The position numbers and the translations under genes were made by a program. Source: Clostridiales bacterium (GTDB lineage: Bacteria > Bacillota > Clostridia > Oscillospirales > Ruminococcaceae). Taken from it: a stretch of 6,421 bases of DNA. Below are positions 1 to 5,817 of this stretch, one piece after another. The notes under the pieces were generated by a model, which did no database searches, was not told the DNA's origin, and saw only the letters and a list, made by a program, of their open reading frames with translations. Location: contig JAAYSW010000199.1 in assembly GCA_012523875.1 (NCBI GenBank), positions 1 through 6,421 of the forward strand. The letters run 5' to 3'. Position 1 is the first letter of the stretch. Each line of letters opens with the position of its first letter.

Positions 1-2154
1 AGGGCATTTGCAGATGATACAGATGATGTACAGGGGACGGAGGACACAAAAACCTTGATAGACAAGCTTAAAAGTAATGACCCCTCCAACACTCTTATTG
101 TTACTTCTATTCAAAAGATGTCTAGAATTGAAGTGGATGAGGGTGGTATAAACTCCCATGATATAGACATAATGAGCAAGAAAAGAATTGTTTTCATTGT
201 GGATGAGGCACATAGAAGCACTTTTGGAGATATGCTTATTACAATAAAAAACACTTTCCCCGATGCTATGTTCTTTGGCTTTACAGGAACGCCTATATAT
301 GATAAGAACAAAAAGAAAAACTCTACAACAGCAACAGTTTTTGGTGATGAACTCCATAGATACACTATTGCCGACGGTATTAGAGATAAGAATGTTTTAG
401 GCTTTGACCCCTATATAATTAAAACTTATAAGGATACGGATTTAAGAAAGGCAATAGCCCTTAGGAAATTAAAGGTATCTACCGAAGAAGAAGTGTTTGA
501 GGATAAAAAGAAAAAGGAAATATACCAAAAGTATATAAGCAAAATACCAATGGCAGGGTATGAGAATGAAAAAGGCGAATATGTAAAAGGAATAGAAGAT
601 GAAATTAAATCTATTCAATATGATAGAGATGAACATAGGAAAATGGTGGTTAATGATATATTTGATAATTGGATTACTTTAAGCCAAAATGGGAAATTCC
701 ATGCAATATTTGCAACAAGTTCAATAGCAGAGGCTATAAAATATTATCGACTAATAAAAGAATTAAGACCCGAACTTAAAATTACAGCCCTCTTTGATTC
801 AAATATTGATAATAATGGCAATGGTGAGGGGGAGGGAGCATTATTCAAACAAGATGGACTTGTAGAGATAATGGAGGATTATAATGATAGATACGGGCAG
901 GATTTTAACCTTTCTACACATGATAAATTTAAAAAAGATATATCATCAAGGCTTTCACATAAAAAGCCCTATGAGAGGATTGTAAACGAAAGGGATAGGC
1001 AATTAGATATATTAATTGTTGTAGACCAAATGTTAACAGGCTTTGATTCTAAATGGGTTAATACTTTGTATCTTGATAAAATACTTAGATACGAGAATAT
1101 TATACAGGCGTTTTCTAGGACTAATAGATTATTTGGGCCAGATAAACCATTTGGTGTAATAAGATATTATCGTTACCCTAATACTATGAAAAGAAATATA
1201 GAGGAAGCTGTTAAGTATTATTCAGGTGATAGGGAAGTAGATTTATTTGTAGAACAGTTACCTTTTAATCTTAAGAAGATGAATGATAAAGCTGGAGAAA
1301 TAAAATATCTTTTTGAGAGAGCAAAGATACAGAACTTTGAAAGATTACCAGATGATTCTTCAGAAAAGGGTAAGTTCGCAAAATTATTCTCAGAATTTAA
1401 TGAATATCTTGAAGCTGCAAAAGTACAGGGGTATACGATGGAGAAAACCTATTATAGTTTTGAAGATAACGAAGATATTACTATGGAAATGGATGAACAG
1501 ATATACCTGACACTAGCACAAAGATATAAGGAATTATCAAGGCTTGATAGCGATGGTGATTCTAATTATGACTTACCATTTGATATAGATGGATATCTCA
1601 CAGAGATAGATACTGGGAAAATAGATATAAATTATATGAATTCAAGATTTGAAAAATATTTAAAAAATTTAAGGCAAGCAAATATTCCTCCTGAAGAAAT
1701 TCAAGAGTCACTTAATGAACTACATAAATCATTTGCAAGCTTATCTCAAGAGGAGCAAAAGTTTGCAAACATCTTCCTTCGTGATATAGAAAGAGGGGAA
1801 GAAGAAATTGATGGGAGCAAAACATTTAGGGAGTATATTACAGAATACCAGGTATCTGCAAAGAATAAACAAATTGCAGATTTGCATAATGCCATTGGGG
1901 TGGACATGGAATTGTTAAAAGGTTTTCTTGAATCATATATTACAGAAAAAAATATTAATGAATATGGGCGGTTTGAGATTTTAGAAAATACAATTGATAA
2001 AGATAAGGCAAGAGATTATCATGAAAAGAAAACAGGCAAAAAGGCTCAGATGTTTGTAGTAAATAGAGATATTTCTAAGCTATTAAGGGATTTTGTATTA
2101 GCAGGTGGCTTTGATATTAATGAAGAAGAATTAAGCGAAGCAAATAAGAAATAG
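1..2154 (+). CDS. hsdR: Type I restriction enzyme R subunit (HsdR), 5'-truncated by window edge
   Basis: HsdR is the ATP-driven DNA translocase and nuclease subunit of a type I restriction-modification complex (with HsdM and HsdS), which cuts DNA lacking the host methylation pattern. The reading frame is open from base 1, so the gene begins upstream; 717 codons are visible, against roughly 1000-1050 residues in EcoR124-type HsdR. Counting from the first visible codon, superfamily 2 helicase signatures appear in order: TSIQK (35-39), the Walker B box DEAH (68-71), GFTGTP (motif III, 93-98), LTGFD (motif V, 345-349) and QAFSRTNR (motif VI, 369-376). After this comes a long, charged, helix-rich C-terminal region ending in a segment (about 650-705) like the EcoR124_C domain. 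The N-terminal PD-(D/E)xK nuclease and the Walker A motif are not in view, so activity cannot be judged. A TTG at 55 is in frame but is not the true start, because family-like sequence continues upstream of it. No internal stop or frameshift is seen. Confidence 0.95.
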   Translation, partial: RAFADDTDDVQGTEDTKTLIDKLKSNDPSNTLIVTSIQKMSRIEVDEGGINSHDIDIMSKKRIVFIVDEAHRSTFGDMLITIKNTFPDAMFFGFTGTPIYDKNKKKNSTTATVFGDELHRYTIADGIRDKNVLGFDPYIIKTYKDTDLRKAIALRKLKVSTEEEVFEDKKKKEIYQKYISKIPMAGYENEKGEYVKGIEDEIKSIQYDRDEHRKMVVNDIFDNWITLSQNGKFHAIFATSSIAEAIKYYRLIKELRPELKITALFDSNIDNNGNGEGEGALFKQDGLVEIMEDYNDRYGQDFNLSTHDKFKKDISSRLSHKKPYERIVNERDRQLDILIVVDQMLTGFDSKWVNTLYLDKILRYENIIQAFSRTNRLFGPDKPFGVIRYYRYPNTMKRNIEEAVKYYSGDREVDLFVEQLPFNLKKMNDKAGEIKYLFERAKIQNFERLPDDSSEKGKFAKLFSEFNEYLEAAKVQGYTMEKTYYSFEDNEDITMEMDEQIYLTLAQRYKELSRLDSDGDSNYDLPFDIDGYLTEIDTGKIDINYMNSRFEKYLKNLRQANIPPEEIQESLNELHKSFASLSQEEQKFANIFLRDIERGEEEIDGSKTFREYITEYQVSAKNKQIADLHNAIGVDMELLKGFLESYITEKNINEYGRFEILENTIDKDKARDYHEKKTGKKAQMFVVNRDISKLLRDFVLAGGFDINEEELSEANKK

Positions 2155-2160
2155 AATAGC

Positions 2161-2194
2161 AAAATCGGCATAGGTATAATCTATGCCGATTTTT
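2161..2194. terminator. Bidirectional intrinsic terminator between hsdR and leuA
   Basis: A perfect 13-bp inverted repeat (2161-2173 with 2181-2193) encloses a 7-nt loop. It begins 6 bases after the hsdR stop codon and ends in five T residues on the plus strand. Read on the minus strand, it lies 25 bases beyond the leuA stop and ends in four T residues. The A/T outer and G/C inner stem therefore works in both orientations and should end both converging transcripts. Confidence 0.9.
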
Positions 2195-2219
2195 AGGGGG
2201 TATAGTAAAACACTTATTA

Positions 2220-3902
2220 TTAGTTGTTTATAGCCTTATTATTTTCGTTTATCATAATATTGATTGCACTTATAAGAGCCATATTCGATGATGTCACAAT
2301 ATCTGTATCTATTCCAACACCCCAATAGATTATACCATTATCAGCCTTAATACTAACATATGATACAGCCTTGGAACTAGAGGAACCCTCTAAATCATGT
2401 TCTTTATAAGATTGTAATGAATAAGATAGGTTTAAGCCTGATTTCAAAGCGTTACTAACAGCGTTTAGACGACCATTTCCATTAGAAGAAACAATTTCCC
2501 TTTCGCCATTAAAATCTACGGTAACAGTTGCATTAAAGCCATCAACCTGTTTATAATCTGTATCAACTAGGTTTATAGGGGAGATTATATTTACATACTT
2601 TTTATTAAAGATTTGGTAAACCTCATCAGGCATTAATTCTTTATGGTTCTTATCAGATATATCCTTTACAGCATATCCAAAATGTTCACGCATCTTAGCA
2701 GGCAAGTCATAACCGAATTGTTGTTCAAGAATGAAACCAATTCCACCCTTACCGCTTTGACTATTTATGCGTATAACATCGCCATCATATTCTCTACCAA
2801 TATCCCTAGGGTCAATGGGAAGGTATGGCACTGTCCAGTGGGTGCATTCATTTTCCTCACGCCATTTCATGCCCTTTGCAATTGCATCCTGATGTGAACC
2901 ACTAAAGGCTGCAAAAACAAGATTTCCACTATAGGGTTGCCTTTCATATATCTTCATTTTAGTTACACGCTCATAAACCTCAGCAATTTTAGGAAGGTTT
3001 TCAAGGTTTAGTTCTGGATTAACACCCTGTGAAAACATATTCATAGCAAGTACTACAATATCCACATTACCAGTTCTTTCACCATTCCCAAAAAGCGTAC
3101 CCTCAATTCTATCAGCACCTGCAAGCAATCCCAATTCGCTATCAGCAACAGCACAACCCCTATCATTATGTGGGTGAAGTGAAACGATAATATTTTCACG
3201 GTTATTCAAATTTTCACACATATATTCAATTTGATTTGCGTAAACATGGGGCATAGAATGTGATACAGTAACAGGAAGATTTATTATTACTTTATTATCA
3301 GCAGTAGGTTTCCATATATCAATTACAGCATTACAAACCTCCGCTGCAAACTCTATCTCAGTACCTGTAAAACTTTCGGGTGAATATTCAAAGCGGAAAT
3401 TCCCCTCTGTTTTCTCCTTATATTCATTGCAAAGCCTAGCTCCGAATTCTGCAATTTCAATAATTTCTTTTTTATTACGCTTGAAAACTTGTTCACGTTG
3501 TGCAACAGATGTAGAATTATATAGGTGAACAATAGCATTTTTTGCTCCTCTTAATGCTTCAAAGGTTTTAGAAATAATATGCTCTCTACTTTGGGTAAGC
3601 ACTTGAATGGTAACGTCATCAGGAATTAAATCCTGCTCAATCAAAGTCCTACAGAAATTAAATTCTGTTTCAGAAGCAGCAGGAAAGCCTATTTCAATTT
3701 CTTTAAACCCAATATCAACTAAAAAATTAAAGAATTCAAGTTTTTCTTCAAGACTCATTGGTATAATAAGTGCCTGATTTCCATCACGCAAATCAACACT
3801 ACACCAGATTGGTGCTTTACCAATGTAATTTTTTTGAGTCCATTTCATTTCAGTTTTCGGCGGTGCAAAAAACTGTCGAGTATACTTTTCAAAGTTTTTC
3901 AT
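2220..3902 (-). CDS. leuA: 2-isopropylmalate synthase
   Basis: LeuA condenses acetyl-CoA with 2-oxoisovalerate to give 2-isopropylmalate, the first committed step of leucine biosynthesis in the cytoplasm. The 560-residue protein has the length of the long (LeuA2-type) branch of the family. The N-terminal HMGL-like TIM barrel carries DLRDGNQ (37-43) and HPHNDRG (243-249). By comparison with characterised isopropylmalate synthases, Asp40, His243, His245 and Asn279 (in GNGERTGN, 272-279) should bind the catalytic divalent metal. The C-terminal part (about 430-555) looks like the LeuA allosteric dimer domain, with the SSSSKAVSYV and GVGIDTD segments typical of leucine-feedback-sensitive enzymes. 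The start is supported by a strong GGGAGG ribosome site (3911-3916) 8 bases upstream. The gene stands alone: no other leu or ilv gene is adjacent. Expression is controlled by the T-box leader upstream. Homocitrate or citramalate synthase are relatives, but the sequence type and the Leu T-box favour LeuA. Confidence 0.96.
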   Translation of the reverse strand: MKNFEKYTRQFFAPPKTEMKWTQKNYIGKAPIWCSVDLRDGNQALIIPMSLEEKLEFFNFLVDIGFKEIEIGFPAASETEFNFCRTLIEQDLIPDDVTIQVLTQSREHIISKTFEALRGAKNAIVHLYNSTSVAQREQVFKRNKKEIIEIAEFGARLCNEYKEKTEGNFRFEYSPESFTGTEIEFAAEVCNAVIDIWKPTADNKVIINLPVTVSHSMPHVYANQIEYMCENLNNRENIIVSLHPHNDRGCAVADSELGLLAGADRIEGTLFGNGERTGNVDIVVLAMNMFSQGVNPELNLENLPKIAEVYERVTKMKIYERQPYSGNLVFAAFSGSHQDAIAKGMKWREENECTHWTVPYLPIDPRDIGREYDGDVIRINSQSGKGGIGFILEQQFGYDLPAKMREHFGYAVKDISDKNHKELMPDEVYQIFNKKYVNIISPINLVDTDYKQVDGFNATVTVDFNGEREIVSSNGNGRLNAVSNALKSGLNLSYSLQSYKEHDLEGSSSSKAVSYVSIKADNGIIYWGVGIDTDIVTSSNMALISAINIMINENNKAINN

Positions 3903-3910
3903 ATTCTTAT

Positions 3911-3916
3911 CCTCCC
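3911..3916 (-). promoter_or_regulatory. leuA ribosome binding site
   Basis: On the minus strand GGGAGG lies 8 bases before the leuA ATG (3902-3900). It is outside the T-box terminator stem, so control is by transcription termination rather than by hiding this site. Confidence 0.85.
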
Positions 3917-3948
3917 AAAAATAAAATATTATTTGTGAATTTGGGCAT

Positions 3949-3990
3949 AAAAAAACTCCGTTCTATGCCCCTACAGCAAAGAGACGAAGT
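3949..3990 (-). terminator. T-box regulated terminator of leuA leader
   Basis: On the minus strand ACTTCGT (3990-3984) pairs with ACGGAGT (3961-3955), including one G-U pair, and the stem continues as TCT/AGA after a bulged C. Seven U residues follow (3955-3949). It lies immediately downstream of the T-box core, as expected for the competing terminator of a T-box switch. Confidence 0.85.
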
Positions 3991-4243
3991 AAACTCCGCG
4001 GTACCACTCTTCTTGACACAATATCAATATCTAATGAAATTAGCATATTTTTATACTATATTGTGCCCACTCATCACATCAAACAATGTGTCTCTCTATA
4101 ACGGGAGAACCCGTTCACACCTACTTTAAAGCTTCAGTGGACTGCTCAAGGATGAGTTATGATTAAACAACAATACTGCTTCGCACCAAACAGCAGTTCT
4201 CTGTAAGAGTAGCTTAACTTTTTTTCCTATCATTGCATTTCCT
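3949..4243 (-). promoter_or_regulatory. T-box leader (riboswitch) of leuA, leucine-specific
   Basis: T-box leaders bind uncharged tRNA; tRNA pairing with a specifier codon and with the antiterminator bulge permits read-through into the downstream gene. The canonical T-box core AGAGTGGTACCGCGG occupies 4010-3996 on the minus strand; its TGGT (4006-4003) can pair with the ACCA end of a tRNA. Upstream are other conserved elements: a base helix CTACT/AGTAG (4212-4208 with 4125-4121) bounding Stem I, the GGTGCGA distal motif (about 4187-4181), and the specifier-side sequence with CTC at 4156-4154 followed by A, then CTTGAGC. The AGTAGG linker and a small hairpin with AACGGG/CCCGTT arms follow. CTC is a leucine codon, which matches leuA. 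The leader and its promoter fill most of the 469-base stretch between leuA and the next gene. The 5' end is estimated from the promoter, not observed. Confidence 0.96.
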
Positions 4244-4249
4244 AAATAT

Positions 4250-4278
4250 ATTATAATATACTTTTTTAACTTTGTCAA
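4250..4278 (-). promoter_or_regulatory. Consensus sigma-A promoter for leuA leader
   Basis: Minus strand TTGACA (4278-4273) and TATAAT (4255-4250) are separated by exactly 17 bp, a perfect match to the housekeeping consensus. The expected start is near 4243, giving a leader of about 340 nt, normal for a T-box. A constitutively strong promoter fits a gene regulated downstream by attenuation. Confidence 0.9.
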
Positions 4279-4281
4279 TAC

Positions 4282-4310
4282 TTGTTTGAAAAAAAGCTTT
4301 GTGTTATAAT
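4282..4310 (+). promoter_or_regulatory. Sigma-A-type promoter for the TVP38-family gene
   Basis: TTGTTT (4282-4287) and a perfect TATAAT (4305-4310) are separated by 17 bp. The predicted start is near 4317, about 55 nt before the coding start. Its -35 box is only 3 bp from the -35 box of the divergent leuA promoter. Confidence 0.75.
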
Positions 4311-4371
4311 GAATAGTGGAAAGGTATATGTATAAAATATTTTAAAAGGAATATTAAAAAGGTGGATGGAT

Positions 4372-5049
4372 ATGAAAAAACTTGATAGAACGAATAAGAT
4401 AAGATTAATTGCAATAATAATATTTTTAGTTGTATCGGTGGCAATAACTATTTTATCCATACCTCTTTTAACCAATCTCAGAACCGAGGAAGGAAGGCTT
4501 TTAGTAAAGCAAAAGGTGGAGGAAAGTGGTGCTTTTGCCCCTCTAGTATATATGTTTATACACATGCTCCAAGTGGTAATATCGTTTATTCCAGGTGGTC
4601 CAATTGAAATATTAGGCGGATTATTATTTGGTACCTTCTGGGGAATAATATTTACACATTTGGGTATTTTATCTGGAAGTATAATTGTATATTATCTAGT
4701 TAAGAGTTTTGGAAAACCTCTTGTTTATTCATTTGTTTCAGAAGAAAAAATGAATAAGCATAAGCTGTTGAATGATAATAAAAGGTTAGAAATGCTTACT
4801 TTTATATTATTTTTGTTGCCAGGAACACCAAAGGATGCATTGACTTATGTTGTACCACTTACAAAAATCAACCCTATGAAATATTTTGTGCTATCAACAA
4901 TTGCAAGAGCTCCTTCAATAGCAACTTCAGTTTTCATCGGCACATCTATAGGAAAAGGGAATATAATGATAAGCGTTATTATTTTTGTTGTCACAGGTGT
5001 TTTGGGGATATTTGGGATATTGTATAATAATAAAATGAATAGTAAATAG
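4372..5049 (+). CDS. TVP38/TMEM64 family (VTT/SNARE-associated domain) membrane protein
   Basis: This is a 225-residue polytopic membrane protein of the TVP38/TMEM64 group, related to DedA. Members of the wider superfamily are linked to lipid scrambling or undecaprenyl-phosphate recycling and membrane homeostasis, but the substrate of this protein cannot be read from the sequence. A basic N-terminus precedes a first helix (about 12-33). The VTT-domain signature with FIPGGPIEILGG and FGTFWG lies at 72-91, a second conserved segment with LPGTPKDALTYV at 149-160, then IARAPSIATSVFIG (177-190) and a final helix (about 198-217). The ATG at 4366 lies directly against the AAGGTGG ribosome site (4359-4365), leaving no spacing; the ATG at 4372 has a 6-base spacing and is preferred. 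The gene has its own promoter and no obvious hairpin terminator after its stop; it converges with the next gene, 10 bp between stops. Confidence 0.88.
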   Translation: MKKLDRTNKIRLIAIIIFLVVSVAITILSIPLLTNLRTEEGRLLVKQKVEESGAFAPLVYMFIHMLQVVISFIPGGPIEILGGLLFGTFWGIIFTHLGILSGSIIVYYLVKSFGKPLVYSFVSEEKMNKHKLLNDNKRLEMLTFILFLLPGTPKDALTYVVPLTKINPMKYFVLSTIARAPSIATSVFIGTSIGKGNIMISVIIFVVTGVLGIFGILYNNKMNSK

Positions 5050-5059
5050 TAAGGCTAAA

Positions 5060-5602
5060 TCATCTTTTTTTACCTATTATTTTTGGCTTAAGCCATTTTA
5101 AATACAAGGTTTTACAGCCACTTAAAGAGTAATCATAGAATAAGAAAATTATATTAGTAATCGCTAGGAATATCCATAAGGCATACTTGCCAAACTCTTG
5201 AAACTCATCTATTACCTCTACCATACCTAAAATATATATTGTAATATTAAAATTTAAGATTATACAAAAATTATACACAGCTAGTTTTAAAACATATTGT
5301 ACAATTACATGTCTAACTTTTTCTATAAATTCTTTTAAAATAGGATAATGCCCAAAGAATAATATAAAAATTAGAGCTGCCTCTTTATCAAATGTAACAA
5401 AAAGCGAAATTACGCTTACAGAAGCATAAGTAAGTAGTGCCCATCTAGAATTTATTTCAGTGTTTATTATAGTTATAAGGGCCCCTGCAACCATCGGCAA
5501 CAATAAGTAAAGCACAGGGAAAATTCCCGTTAGGAACATCGCAAATAGACAGAGTGAGGAAACTATTCCGCCTAATGCAACACGATAGCTAATATTTCTC
5601 AT
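5060..5602 (-). CDS. Integral membrane protein of unknown function
   Basis: The 180-residue protein has about six predicted membrane helices (roughly 8-28, 29-46, 53-70, 74-89, 105-126 and 139-156), a basic loop between helices four and five, and a basic C-terminal tail ending KKR. Its small size, six helices and Gly/Ala-rich first helix recall the substrate-binding S-components of ECF vitamin transporters, but I see no ligand-specific motif and no adjacent energising ATPase genes, so no function is assigned. From memory it resembles a conserved uncharacterised clostridial membrane family with an R-x-ALGG start and a FFGHYPILK-type segment (82-90). The ATG is supported by AGGAGA (5616-5611) 8 bases upstream and by a promoter just beyond. 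It is transcribed divergently from the lipoprotein gene and converges with the TVP38-family gene. Confidence 0.85.
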   Translation of the reverse strand: MRNISYRVALGGIVSSLCLFAMFLTGIFPVLYLLLPMVAGALITIINTEINSRWALLTYASVSVISLFVTFDKEAALIFILFFGHYPILKEFIEKVRHVIVQYVLKLAVYNFCIILNFNITIYILGMVEVIDEFQEFGKYALWIFLAITNIIFLFYDYSLSGCKTLYLKWLKPKIIGKKR

Positions 5603-5633
5603 TTCTATTATCTCCTAAATTCATGTTATAATA

Positions 5634-5662
5634 ATTTTAACAGCAATAATAATCTTTGTCAA
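5634..5662 (-). promoter_or_regulatory. Promoter of the unknown membrane protein gene
   Basis: On the minus strand a perfect TTGACA (5662-5657) is followed after 17 bp by TAAAAT (5639-5634), one base from the -10 consensus. The predicted start is about 25 nt before the coding start, leaving a short leader with the AGGAGA ribosome site and no room for an RNA switch. Confidence 0.75.
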
Positions 5663-5687
5663 TCATGATAATTGCGAATTTAAGAGG

Positions 5688-5709
5688 TGAAAGATTGATG
5701 AAAGATTCG
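5688..5709. repeat. 11-bp tandem repeat between divergent promoters
   Basis: TGAAAGATT occurs at 5688-5696 and again at 5699-5707; as 11-bp units (5688-5698, 5699-5709) they match at 9 of 11 positions. The period is about one helical turn. It sits between the -35 box of the minus-strand promoter and that of the plus-strand promoter, flanked by a short inverted repeat GCGAAT (5674-5679) and ATTCGC (5705-5710). It may be an operator, but no regulator is identifiable here. Confidence 0.5.
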
Positions 5710-5717
5710 CTAAGTGC

Positions 5718-5746
5718 TTGACAATTAAATGACGAAAGTGTATAAT
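5718..5746 (+). promoter_or_regulatory. Consensus sigma-A promoter for the lipoprotein gene
   Basis: A perfect TTGACA (5718-5723), 17-bp spacer and perfect TATAAT (5741-5746). The predicted start near 5753 gives a very AT-rich leader of about 65 nt with no convincing RNA structure, ending in AAGGAG (5806-5811), 6 bases before the ATG at 5818. Confidence 0.88.
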
Positions 5747-5817
5747 TAAATAAATAAAATTTTATAGATTTATTATTATAAGATTGTATAAAAAGTTTAA
5801 ATATTAAGGAGTACAAA

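Noticed and set aside
111..365. Minus-strand open frame inside hsdR
   Set aside because: It is antisense to the conserved helicase motifs of hsdR, without a ribosome site or independent support.
3770..4129. Plus-strand open frame of about 119 codons across the leuA start and T-box
   Set aside because: It overlaps leuA and the T-box RNA in antisense, has no convincing ribosome site, and has no recognisable protein character.
4366..4371. Upstream ATG as the start of the TVP38-family protein
   Set aside because: It touches the AAGGTGG ribosome site with no spacing, whereas the ATG six bases later is correctly spaced.
5050..5075. T-run after the TVP38-family gene as an intrinsic terminator
   Set aside because: Seven T residues are present (5065-5071), but no stable GC-containing stem precedes them.
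5084..5095. Perfect 12-bp palindrome TGGCTTAAGCCA as a terminator or binding site
   Set aside because: It lies inside the coding end of the membrane protein gene, has no loop and no correctly placed U-tract following the stem, so chance in coding sequence is the simpler explanation.
5698..5721. Seven-codon mini-ORF with an upstream AGAGGTGA
   Set aside because: It lies upstream of the predicted lipoprotein transcription start and its stop codon overlaps the -35 box, so it is probably not in that transcript; the GA-rich sequence is explained by the tandem repeat.
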